Shown piece by piece: positions 34,841 to 47,600 of a stretch of DNA of 64,000 bases (position 1 is the stretch's first letter; the number at the start of each line of letters is the position of its first letter). A model generated the notes under the pieces. That model worked only from the letters and a program-made list of their open reading frames with translations, was not told the DNA's origin and searched no databases. Source of the stretch: Caenorhabditis remanei (Eukaryota > Nematoda > Chromadorea > Rhabditida > Rhabditidae); the NCBI RefSeq assembly GCF_010183535.1, contig NC_071332.1, forward strand, positions 18,724,001 to 18,788,000, read 5' to 3'. Both the position numbers and the translations under genes were made by a program.

Positions 34841-35598
34841 TCGGCCCCTCTTCTTAAATCGCGTAAGTATGAGCGTGCCGATTTTGAGTGGGCGGAGCTT
34901 GAGGTAAAAAAATGTCGACAAAAATGTCCACAATTTTGACCGCTTTTATTTCCCTTAATAACTCTCTTTGTTCTCAACTTTTTCAAAAAGTTCTTTTTTG
35001 TGGTGATACAAAAACTTGGGGCGCCGGTGGCGACCGCCAGGGGGTGGGTTTGGAGCACTCGGGGAAAAGTTATGAGCACAAAAGTGAGAGCAACTTTTTT
35101 CGCTCAAAAAAATGGCTTGAGAAATTCACTCTTTTCACCGTTTCCTGCTTCGTAGGGCGCCAGTTTTGAACATTTCTGGGGGATTCTTTGGACTTAAGAT
35201 CTCTGAACATCTGGCTATCGAGTCATGTAAAAATTATCTGGAAATCTGGAAAAATATGATTTATGGCCATAAAAGAAGGGGGACAACTTTTTTTCTCGAA
35301 TTTTTTACTTTCCTCTCGATATCTTGCGTTGTATTGAACCGAGAGCTTTGAAATTTGGTACAGATATGTAACTTGGCATGGGAAAGATGGCTAAAAAAAC
35401 ATATTTCAAATTGGAAATGATGCATTCGAGTTATACTCAAAAAACAGTCTAAAAATGAGCAATTATCGATCGATCCCCCTTTTTGCGCCCAAAACTTTCA
35501 CCGGCTGTAACTCCCTCAGTTTTGAGAAATTTCAAGATCCGAAAAAAAGGAAATGTGTAGAAAAAAAATCTCTATCGATCCATGTAAAATTCAATATA
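34841..35598 (+). mobile_element. Helitron unit B1: 758-bp 5'-end fragment (family 1)
   Basis: Begins TCGGCCCCTCTTC directly after the CTAG of A2 and repeats, apparently without any difference, as the first 758 bp of unit B2 (35,599-36,356). It has no CTAG end; it stops in mid-sequence at ...TTCAATATA. Frames inside it are identical in both copies, non-coding in appearance and also present, inverted and diverged, in element D. Confidence 0.75.
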
Positions 35599-36688
35599 TC
35601 GGCCCCTCTTCTTAAATCGCGTAAGTATGAGCGTGCCGATTTTGAGTGGGCGGAGCTTGAGGTAAAAAAATGTCGACAAAAATGTCCACAATTTTGACCG
35701 CTTTTATTTCCCTTAATAACTCTCTTTGTTCTCAACTTTTTCAAAAAGTTCTTTTTTGTGGTGATACAAAAACTTGGGGCGCCGGTGGCGACCGCCAGGG
35801 GGTGGGTTTGGAGCACTCGGGGAAAAGTTATGAGCACAAAAGTGAGAGCAACTTTTTTCGCTCAAAAAAATGGCTTGAGAAATTCACTCTTTTCACCGTT
35901 TCCTGCTTCGTAGGGCGCCAGTTTTGAACATTTCTGGGGGATTCTTTGGACTTAAGATCTCTGAACATCTGGCTATCGAGTCATGTAAAAATTATCTGGA
36001 AATCTGGAAAAATATGATTTATGGCCATAAAAGAAGGGGGACAACTTTTTTTCTCGAATTTTTTACTTTCCTCTCGATATCTTGCGTTGTATTGAACCGA
36101 GAGCTTTGAAATTTGGTACAGATATGTAACTTGGCATGGGAAAGATGGCTAAAAAAACATATTTCAAATTGGAAATGATGCATTCGAGTTATACTCAAAA
36201 AACAGTCTAAAAATGAGCAATTATCGATCGATCCCCCTTTTTGCGCCCAAAACTTTCACCGGCTGTAACTCCCTCAGTTTTGAGAAATTTCAAGATCCGA
36301 AAAAAAGGAAATGTGTAGAAAAAAAATCTCTATCGATCCATGTAAAATTCAATATACTTTTAGTTGAAAAATCTTTCAGGAAATCGGATTTTGTGGTTTT
36401 CGTGGTTTTTCGGTCATGTGGGGATTTTTTCCATTCACTGTCCTTGGAACTGGATTCACTGAATCGCTCTGAATTTTGGACACCGATCTAAACTTTTGGA
36501 GATCTAATGGAACCAAAAAGTCCGATCAAAAAATATTCAAGCCAGACGATTCTGTGGAGAAACCTGAATCTCCACTGACATTTTTTTCGAATACACTGAC
36601 AATTTTGTCATTGTATGTGTCATTGTACTGCTGCGAGGAGCGCCCCTTTTTTCAATTCCCTCAATGACCGCGTTTCTCTGTGCGTCGG

Positions 36689-36740
36689 TGGCGCAGTGGC
36701 AGTGGGCGGGGGTGAGAATCGGTGAGGTGATGGTTCGAAT
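36689..36740 (+). promoter_or_regulatory. tRNA-like Pol III box A/B pair in Helitron B2
   Basis: Box A-like TGGCGCAGTGG at 36,689-36,699 and box B-like GGTTCGAAT at 36,732-36,740, followed by a T run at about 36,758. The corresponding site is kept in element D (about 57,413-57,470, minus). A full cloverleaf cannot be folded with confidence. Confidence 0.45.
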
Positions 36741-36959
36741 CTTCTTATGAGTAATTTTTTTTACAATGCATATTTTCTATAGAAGTATTTTACCTTTTGG
36801 ATTTGAAGTTATTTTCGAGTTGAACAAATCTTTCATGAAAGGTTTTTATAGTTTGAGAACGTGAGGTTAAGGGAAATAAATCAGTGGGAGATTGTTCTTT
36901 ATAACTTTTTTTGCTTTTTTGGATAGGGAAGAATCCAAACAGTTTTTAAACTTCAAAAC

Positions 36960-38640
36960 TTTGACTTTTTGAAATTTTTAATAGAAAACCCGGACGCTAA
37001 AAAAACCAACGCTCTATCTTCTTTTTAATACTTCAGCAGAAGATTTAAGAAGGGGGGCCTACAAGGTTGAGTCACCGTACAGCGGTCACTTTGCAAACAG
37101 ACAGAGGGTCACATTCGAACAAAAGCGCCTTCGAATACCTCTTTTCTTCTTTTATTCTTTTATATTGTTTCAAGATTGTTTCTTGCTACTTGGATTATTT
37201 CATTTTCTCATTTTCTTTATTTCTTAAAAATAGTATATTCCCACTTTCTCTATCTATATCCCACGAAAAAAGTTTAACTATTTCTACATCCTTTTTCTCT
37301 CTCTCGCTCTCAGCATTTTTTGTCTACAGTTTTCAATTATATTTCTTTCTTTCATACTTCAATCGAATTGATGCTTCTTCTAAGAATTCATTTCGTTCTT
37401 TTTCACCACTTTTCTGTCTCATCTGTCTCAAAATGAAATTTTCCTTTTATTGATCTGCTCATTAATCTATTGAATTCAGTTTATTACAAGTGAAAATAAA
37501 AAACTGAACGATTTAGTTTGGAAATTAATAAGTTTCTTTGCCATTTCTGTGTTCAAAATTCTAACATTTGAAATACTTTGAATATATAGAACCGTATCTG
37601 TACGAGCTCCATGAAAACATATTGGTAAAGTTCCGGACTATCGGAGATAATATATATTTTCAAAATATTATAAACAGCTGTGTTTTCGAATTGAAATTTT
37701 AAATCCCAGGTGTCTTTCTTACTTTACCGTTTTGAAATATTTAATAGAAAACCTGAACGCTAAAAAACCAACGCTTTATCTTCCTTTTTATACTTTAGCA
37801 GGAGAAAAAGTTGAGTCACCGCATAGTGGTCACTTAGCAAACAGGCAGAAGGTCACAAAAGCGCCCGAGAATCCCCCTTTTTCTTCTTTTCCTTCCAAAA
37901 ATTCTCTCATTCTTTCAATATTATTTCTTGCTACCTGGTGATTTCATTTTTCCTATTTTTTGAAAATTATGCCATATGTTTCTGCTTTACGTTTATACCA
38001 CTTCGAAACTCACAATGGAAACAACATGTAGACCTTTTTGTTTCATTTCTCTATTTTTTCCAAAAGATAGTTTTGAAAGATTTAAAGTTTTGTTCAATGT
38101 CGTTTGAAATTTCTTTCAGAAATTGTTTCTTTCGCCTATAATGTTTAATCTTTTTACATCGCTTTCTCTCTCTCTCACTTTTCGATTTTTCTGTCTACAG
38201 TTTTCAATTCTATATCTTTCTCTCATGATTCAAAAATTGAACTTTTTCCCAATAATTCATATATTCTAAAATTTTGTAATTTTGTAGTTTTTCTCAACTT
38301 ATAGTAAGTGTTATCGCTGATTTAGTACACATGGTTGTTCTGTGATTTTTTAGCTTCCTATCATCTTTTCTTCTTTTCTATCATCTTTTCTATCTATTTT
38401 TAAATTTCTTCACCCACATAACTGTTTTATAGTTATATATTTTGCTTGGTACCATTTCCAAAACATTCATTTGAACCAGAAATTACCAACTTTTCAAATA
38501 ATATAAGCTTTTCAAGCCACAACTGTACGAGCTCCATTTAGACATATTGGTAGAGGAACTATCGGAGATAATATACTTTTTTTTAATACTGTTCAAAGCT
38601 TTGAATTGTTTGTAGTTTTTATAACGTGATTAAGTATTTT
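36960..38640 (+). repeat. Direct duplication of the region upstream of the Helitron B2 gene
   Basis: About 36,985-37,670 and 37,746-38,575 are diverged direct copies: both contain GAACGCTAA/GGACGCTAA followed by CCAACGCT, a GTTGAGTCACCG segment, a TCTCTCTCTC tract, GTCTACAGTTTTCAATT and ACGAGCTCCAT ... TATCGGAGATAATATA. No coding sequence recognised. It sits in the presumed promoter / 5' UTR region of the gene. Confidence 0.55.
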
Positions 38641-38647
38641 TTACAGA

Positions 38648-41600
38648 ATGGTTCGTGAAACTAAAGCGCAAGCAGATAAAAAGGCGGCAGATGTCGAACG
38701 GAAACGTGCAAATCGAAAACAGGAACATTTGAATAGTGGCGGAGACAGTCAGGGTATGTTCCCCTTCGGGCCTTCATCGAAATATTGTAACAACAATTCA
38801 ACTAAACAAAGAAAATTTTTCGCCTTGATTTGAACTTATCATTAACTGCTTTCTTCTATATTATCCCAACTTAAAATTTAAAAAATGACCAAATTTTCAG
38901 AACCTCAAAAAAAACGGACGGAAATGAGTCAAGAAGAGCTTCGAGTGTACTGGGCTGACCAAAAGCGCATCAAACGGGAGAAGCAGAGAAGTTTGCAAAG
39001 TTCTCAGCTCAGTGCGTGTTCACAAGAAACTCAATTATCAGGTGAGAACTTTTTTTCAGTTTTTAAAATAGCCTACATAGGACTCCTCATAAAATAGCAA
39101 ACACTGTTTTCTGATGTTGTCTCACCAACAAAAAATCTTAGAACCACGACGTCACCGAGTTGAATTTATAATTAACTGTTTTTTTTTCCAAATTATTATA
39201 AATTAGAACCCAAAAAATGATCTAATTTCCAGAAACTCGGAAAAAACGGTCGGAAATGAGTCAAGAAGAGCTTCGAGAGTACAAGGCACAAAACAAGCGC
39301 AGCAATCGGGAGAAGCAGAAGAGTTTGCAAAGTTCTCAGCTCACTGCGTGTTCACAAGAAACTCAATTATCAGGTAAGAACCTATTTTCAGTTCTCTCAA
39401 ACTCATAAGATAGCGAAAAACCAAAACGGTATTCCCATGTAGTAAAGTTGTTAATTTTTCGGCTATCTTGTGAATTAAAAAACCAGCTTTTATAAACTTC
39501 TCCTCATTCCGAATTAAGATCAAACTATAATTATGCAAAATTACAGAAGGAAGGAAGAAAATTAAAGATATGAATCCTGAAGAGCTTAGTAATTACCGGC
39601 GTCAAAATCGTGAAGCTTGTCGGAAGAAGGGAAGAACATCAACAACCTCTGATATGGAACTCAGCCAACGCACTTCGACATCCGATTTCAATTTTCAGCA
39701 CAGTTAGTTTATTCATTGTTTTCATAATTTTTAGTGGGAGGATACAGTTTTGCAACATAGTGGGAGGATACATTTTTTTAGTGGGAGGATACAGTTTTGC
39801 ATCCGGAGGGAAGTTTTTCCCCGTAATTAGTATACCAGAAAAAAAACTATTTTTCGTTATTGTTTTCCCGGACGTGAATAGTCCTATTCGGTTTACATCA
39901 TACCCATAGTATTTTTTTCGAGTAATTTTTGACGAAAAAAGTTGCTATAAAACACGATCCACCGAGATACACACATCTATTTTCAAATGTCGTATACTAA
40001 ATACTTCCTCATTGAAGAGCAAATGTAAAAATTTACTTTTTTTAAAACGGACATGCGACTTTGGGGCTTATAATTTTGAGCGCGTCTTCGACATATTTTT
40101 TCATACTTGTCAAGGCCCGGCCCGGGCCTTGCCAGCCAGCGAAACTAAGGCCCGGATATTTGGCGCCAAGATTCTAAATACAAATTTTTTCGAATTTTTT
40201 AACATTTTTTGAATTATTTTTTCTTAGAGATTCTTTTAAACTCAATTTTTTTCAAGGTCCGGCCGATGAAAAGTTTTACGCGCGACTTCAAACAAAATAA
40301 CCATTTTTTCAACATTATTTTTGACTTTTTCCAATTTTTCATCGAAAGTGTGAAAATTCTTGACGATTTTTCAGAATTTCTGCTAATTCTGAATCATAAT
40401 CAAAAATATGATTTCATCTTCTTCACTATGGTGTTTGGAGAAACGCTTTTATGAAACACCTTTTCAGACAGCCAATTCGACATGGAATCACTTCATTCAG
40501 AAATGTCGGACGTGTTCGATCAACCAACGAGCAGCAATGCTGCAGCTCGAATTGGAAGAAAACGGATGATGAGTCCACAAGAGGAGGAGGAGGAGGACGA
40601 TGACGATGAGATGCCTTCGTCACAAATGTCCACTTATATGCCGAATTGGAGTGCAAAGGAAAAGGAAGAGTTCAAACGAGTGAAGGTCCGATACAACACT
40701 CGATCGAAGAAGGCTTTGATGTCGCAATCGTCATACGGTTCTCCCGATGATCACCAATCTTCCGTAGCGACATGCGATGTAGCGGAGCCTCAAGAACTCC
40801 CAGAGCAGCAATTCAACTGCAAAATTCGTTTTGCACTTGTGGATCTACTTCAAGTAGAAACGGATTGCATTGTTTTCCCCTTTTGCGGTGATCTGGATTT
40901 GACAAAACGCACAAAGATTTACAGTCAATTCTGGAGAAAGATGTGCAGGGAAGTCGATGATCAGGAAGAATATAAAGAGTTCTTAGAGGATCAGTGTCAG
41001 GAATTGGAAGAAGGAGACATTGCGGGCTTTATATGGCAAAGATTGGGAAGATCTAAAAGTAAGTTTTAACAAATTATAAAAAGCCCATAGATAATTTTAA
41101 TTTAGTCAATCAATACGCATTTAAGTCATCAGAATTTCAAAAATGTTCATTTCATCATCATTTTTCAGCGTGCTTCCACATTCGAGAGCCGGTCAGCGAG
41201 AAGAACAAGTACACAACTGTGTATGAAGCCCAACTTCGAGCCGCCATTTTCAAGTGTCTCTACCAAGCCGATCGAAATGGTCACAGCAGCATTGCGTTTC
41301 CAATTTTTGGTCAAGTCGAAAATCGTCTCAAGGCAACTGCAATCACATTGCAAACAATTTGGTCATATTTTCAAGTTGTAAGAAAATCAAATTTGAAGTT
41401 GGTGTACTTGACCACAAAAATTGCACCGCTCTATGATTTTATTGGGAAATGCATGAGCTACATCCGAGAGATTGACCTTTCGAATTGGAGTCGTCAACAC
41501 TTCTTTCAGTTCGAACAAATGCTTTTCGACAAGATCAAAAGTGAAGTGATCTACTCCACTGTTCCTGGAACCGATATGGCAATGAGAGCTTTCAAGTTCA

Positions 41601-44600
41601 GCTTGGAAAGTAAAAAAGTTAAAGACCAGAAAGAAAAACTGAAGTAAGATACATTTAAGTTTATAATTAAATTTAACCATTTATTTTAACAGAAATCTCC
41701 ATGCCGAAATGTGCTCAATGACAGGATTGCCAGCCAGTGACTTCGTTTTAACCAGGGATAGTGGACGTCGATTGCCTCATCATTACATCTCTGACGTAAC
41801 AGTTTCTGATGATGAGTCTCCGGAGCTCATCAGTCTGTACTTTCCGATGGAGAACGTCTGTGGCTCAACATCTGTACTTCGAAAGCTTTGGGTCGTATCG
41901 TATTACTACATGTATTACAGCGACAGACTTGGAGGTTTGTGTCAGAAACGGGGGAAAAACATAGTGAACAAAGCTTTTGGTTCGGTACTATAAGGTAAAT
42001 TCGTAGATTTCTCTTTGAAGCTTTAGAAAAAGAAAAATGTTGTTGGTGGTGCTTAAATAATGACCCGATGGATGGGTACAAAACCTTTTTTGCTTTCTCA
42101 ACTCCTTTAATACTTTTTAATTTGCAGACTCATTCGACTTTGCTGAAAACTCACTGGAACATAAAACACGCAAAGAAATGTTCAACAAACTTAAAAATTT
42201 GCATCGAGAAGTATTGCTTCAGTGGAAAAGGACAATGAGAAGTAGGAAATTAGTAGTGGGGTTTCATGTTCTGGTTGCTAATTGATTTTTTTCAGACGTT
42301 TGCTACAAATGCAAATGCCAAAAACCGGATGGATATCATGAAAATCTCTCTTATTTCAATACTCAGATGAGTCACCCGGACATTGTTTTTGATCAATGGA
42401 TACTATTCGACAAATGCATTCTGGTTGATGGAGAAGATGTGATGAATTTGCAAAATCTTAGCATCCAGACTTCTCCTCAGAAATCTGAAGAAAAAGAGAA
42501 AGTCATGTTGAAGTTGGCTTCTGAGCAAGAAGAAGTGGTTCGTAGCTGAATTATCTTACTTTCCATACAATACATTGTTTTCAGGTGAAAGAAAAAGTCC
42601 TTGAATGGTTCAAAAATGTGAAGGAGTATACCAGAAATCGAACTCGCAACTTTCGAGCAATTATCGAGCATCTTGATCTCAGCGACATACGAACGGGAAT
42701 AGATGATGACCCAGCAGTGTTTGATGATCTCGAAGTATATGATGAATACTTAGATAGAAGAGGAGACGGCGGGGAAGAGAATGACGCTCTGACTGAAGCT
42801 GAAGTGATTTATAGGATGGCTTATGGAATGGAGGAAATTCAAAAAGCAGCTGAAGAAGTTAACCGTTGTCTCCGTGATGTTGCGTTAAAACGATATGTCG
42901 AGCATGAAATCAATGAAGGACATCTGGAGAAGTCATTACGGCACAGTAATAACTTTTTCAGGGTTGTCGGTCTTTTAATCACTCAATTTTCAGGAATGGT
43001 CCGGAAGAACAAATACACTCTCAGTCCGCAAGTAGTTGAATTATGGAAGACAGAGAACAATCGGACTTGTACAGTTGACGAGTTCATAGCTGCCGAAATG
43101 AAAGAGATGGGAAAGAAAGAGTTGGATCTTCCACAACATATCGACACTACATTGGATGACACATTCAGAATGTTCTCAAGATATCCAAAACCAATTGATC
43201 TTGGAAGAAGAACAGATAAGTGCTACCATTGTGGAGCACTTTCATTCCCACGAGAGAGACTGAAATCGTGCTGCAAAAACGGGCGTTTTTGGATTAATCC
43301 AGTGAAGAAGATCCCACCTGCGATTACCCAGATGTTTCAGGAAAAGTTCAGAGGATGTCTGATTTCGGTAGGTTTCCTATATATAATTTGAACGTTTTTC
43401 ATAAAAATTTTCCAGGCAAACGCAGCATTCTCCATGGCCAGCGTCAACTACAACCGTCAACAACAGAAGGCTCACGGAGTGCAGTCGATGAAAGTTCAAG
43501 GAGTAGTAACCTTCCTGCCATCTGCCATACATCCACGGGAGACCGCAAAAGCAAGATATGCAAACTTCATTGTACTGGAACACGACAATGAAACAATTGC
43601 ATCCATGCGATTCGAGTCATTAAGAGTAAAAAATCCTCTACTGGAGAAAATGTTTTTGGACATTCAAGAATACTTGGACGCTAACAACTCCTTGTACAAA
43701 TGCTTCAAGAGCATGGCTCAGCTGGAGAAAGAGGAATTGCAGAGACGAGGGCTCAGCCAAAGTGATGCCAGCAATGAGTTCATCCGGTTCACAATACTGT
43801 CACCCACAGAGTTGGATCATCAAGACAAGCTTGTTGCACATCCAGGTGTCTATGCTCAGAAGAAGAGGATGCCGAAACATCACGTGGCTGTAGCAATCAG
43901 TATGAATCCAGAAGACACTTCTGCTCGGCCACGAGGATTGACCATCTATCCAAAAAATCCATCCAAAGGAAAGCCGCAACAGGCGATTTCAATCTACTCG
44001 GACTTGTGCGACACAATGGGTTACCCTCTCCTGTTTCCTGATGCACAAGGTGGATATGCTCTTCATAAGTACCCAAGACGGACTGCAAAAGATCCAAAGC
44101 CGTCGTACGAGCAGAACATCAGGAACCACATCGAGGAATTGTTGAGTAACGAGGAGAACCCTGAGGACTACTACAACTTGGGACCAGAGTTCAATGAGAT
44201 GTTGGAGAGTTTGAACCAACCATCTACTTCTGCAAGCGGGATGGAATTTGATGACTCGGATTTGTAAGTAATATACATATTTCGTAATAGAAGAGCAATC
44301 GAATTATTCATCAACTCAAATTCTCACATTTTCTTTTTTCAGAGATGATATGGATGTCCGGCAAGATCAAGACGTTGAGGATGGATTTGATTGGGACGAA
44401 GAGGAATATGATCCAGAAAAGTGAGTAATGGAGATGAATTATCTGAAAGATTGATTAGGGATAAACATTGTTGAAGTGGGGGGATAAATGATAAGCAGAA
44501 CCATACAATCATCAAAGTTATTTTTTTCAGTTTGGACAATCAGCAAATACTCGATCAGGGATTGCTGGAAGATGAGCAAGAGTTTCCGGTGGACGACGAA

Positions 44601-47600
44601 ATCGGACAACAGAACAACATCACAATGAAGCAACGAAAAGGAGATATGTATCCAGTCATCGATCAACACCAAAGAACCATCGACATTCCAATTGTATCCG
44701 GAAATCCATTTGGGCCGGACAGTGATTCTGAGGAGGAGCCGCCAATTGACCGATACAGAGGTACGAACAACTACGACGATTATGTGCCCCAAGAATTGGA
44801 CAATGTTGATATGGATAGGGAGAGAGAAGTTGAACTGGAAGAGGATAGACTGAAGGAGAGAGAGGAATCGGTTCGAGGTTCAAGAGAAGAAGAAGATGAA
44901 GGAGAAGAAGACGAAAATGATGAGCTTGAACTCGACGCAGTATGTTATGGCGACGAGCACGACGCAGAACCGCTGGCTCTTGCAAGAAAAAATGATGGAG
45001 TTCTTGTTAAGAATGTGAGTTTACTTTTAGATTATCGTATTGACGAAAAAAAGCAATCAAATCAAAAGGTTAATTATTATATCATTTCAGATCGGACAGA
45101 GGCTGAACGTCAGCAGAGCTGAACACGCAAACTTCTTGTTTCAAGACCGAGAAGAAATTCCGAACAGATATCAAGGAGAATCTCGAACTCTTGGACAATT
45201 GGTTGTGATTGACTACGGAGCCCGCATGATTGAAGGAAGGATGAACGCATTACTTGTGCATCGAAGTGAATTTCATCGGTTCGCGGGCAGAAGCCAAGTT
45301 TTCAAGTTTCAAGAACAGATGGTAAATGAAAAGTTTAATGGCGTTAGGAAGCTCGGACAACTGGCCACACTCCCTTCGAGTGTTCCAGGAACTGTCAAAT
45401 ACCAACGAGAGTTAGTCATGACGGGAGTCACACTTGCCAACAAGCTTGGAAAACCTCATCTGTTCATCACTTACACTGGAAATCCGAAATGGCCAGAAAT
45501 TCAGAGAGAAACGAAATTGAGAGGAGTCAACTGGACTGACATTCCGACATTCGTTAACACCGTCTTCTGGACAAGGTTCGAAATTTTCATCGAAGAAGAG
45601 CTCCTTGGACCAAAAAAGAAAATCTCCGCTCAAGGAGGAAAGATCGTGAGAGAAGGTGGAAATTTTGGCGTTGTGAGGTGGTTCATATACTCGGTGGAGT
45701 TCCAGCAGAGAGGAATGCCCCACGTCCACTTGATTGTCTGTCTGGAAAAACCAATCACCACCGCAGCTGAAGTTGATGATATCATTTCGGCCGAAGTACC
45801 AGAGATGCCAAAACGAAACGATCCAGAATATGAAGAGGTTTGTTTTCTTTAACATATTAGTGTAATTTTCACAATTCCTTTACTGAGAATCATCAAAAAC
45901 AACTAATTATGTTTTTTCCAGAAACTCCGGTACTACAATCTGGTGAAAGATATGATGGTCCACTTCCCCTGTGAAAACGATCCAACTGCGTATTGCAGAG
46001 AAGGAGCAAAACTTCATTGGAAACAATGTGTGAAATCATTTCCTAAGAAGATGTCAGATTTCACCGTGCTGACGGACAACCAATATCCGGACTACAAAAG
46101 AACGAATACAAACAAGTTTGTTTTGTACCGGAAAGGGAAAGCACATGTTGCTGGCAGTGAATATGTGGTGTCTCACAACAAGCCTTCGTTGATGAAACAC
46201 GAGTGTCACATCAATGTCGAAGTCATCACAACTCTCCACACCCTGAAGTACATATTCAAGTACCTCTTCAAAGGTCCTGATCGCATGCTTCTTGAAGTTT
46301 GTGAGAATATGGAAAAAGGAAATCCGGACAAGACTGCGATGACTCTTAGAGGCAACGTCTTTGCTCCAGCTAATCTTCCTGAAGGAAAATTACGTGCCCG
46401 GCAAAGACAAGCTGACAAAATGATGGATGCTGCCGGAGTCACCATTCCAAAAGATAAGCGTCTTTCAATGAATGAATGCACTGCTGTTTTGGATATGGCG
46501 GCAATGACGGCTAACGAAGCAGCTTGGAAACTCGCTTCACGACCGATGCATGGATGTTCCCATATTGTTTTCAAAGGATACGTTCATGAAGAGAACAATG
46601 AATTGCTGTATTTCAAACGCGGACTATCTGCGGCTTCTGCAAAGAAATTGCTCGAAAAAAAAGTTGCTGGGCAGATGGCTGCTTGGTTTAACGAAAACAA
46701 GAATCCAAAGCAGCTCAAAAACGGAATGATGACAACTGATCTGACTCTTCCAGAAATGTTCCGTTTCTATATGTTTAGCATGAAGACGCAGAAGTTCATT
46801 CTCCGAAAACGTGATCTCTCTGGAAAAATCTTTGGGCGGATCCAAGCACCACAGCCAAGAAATCTGGAACTCACCGCAGTCCGTTTACTTGCTCATCATG
46901 TTTGTGGACCGACAAGCTGGCAAGACTTACGGACATACAAAAACGTTGTCTACCCAACTTGTCTCCAAGCAGCACGGGCTCGACGTCTGATGAATGGAGA
47001 GCAGGAATGGAATGATTTATTGACTGAAATTGCTGGTTATGAATCTCCAATTGAATCCCGTCGGATGTTTGCAAGTATACTCCTTCACTGTGCTCCAGCC
47101 AATCCGAAAGATCTATGGGACAGTCATTGGGAAACCTTGGTTAGTAACAAAACGTCTTGGTCGGATTCTCAAAAGAAAGCTCACGCTCTTCGACACATCA
47201 ACTTCCTTCTGCAACGCCATGGAATGAATCTGGATCAGTTCGAGCTTGAAGGAGATTACAAAAAAGAAGATTTACCTTTAATCGACCCAGCTGAGGACTT
47301 CGACAACCCAGACTTCGTCAACTTATCTCGAAACGAGCATGAAAGTAAAGGAAGAACGTTGTACCGAGACTTGAACACGGAACAGAAGAACTTTGTGGAC
47401 CGAGTATTGGAGATGGATGACGAGACGGAGGTACCCAGAATGGTTTTTGTCGGCGGAGCTGGAGGAACCGGAAAAACATATTGTTATAATACAATATACC
47501 ATGTGTTGATGGCACGAGGCAAACAAGTTGGTACAGTCTCTCACTCTGGAATTGCAGCCAGTCTTCTACCAAATGGATGCACAGCTCATCGGAAGTTTTC

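Noticed and set aside
34912..35169. 85-codon frame repeated identically at 35,670-35,927
   Set aside because: Identity comes from the 758-bp tandem duplication; the related element D has diverged without preserving the frame as a protein, and no domain is visible.
36680..36760. A genuine tRNA gene in the Helitron
   Set aside because: Boxes A and B are present but acceptor, anticodon and T stems do not pair convincingly.
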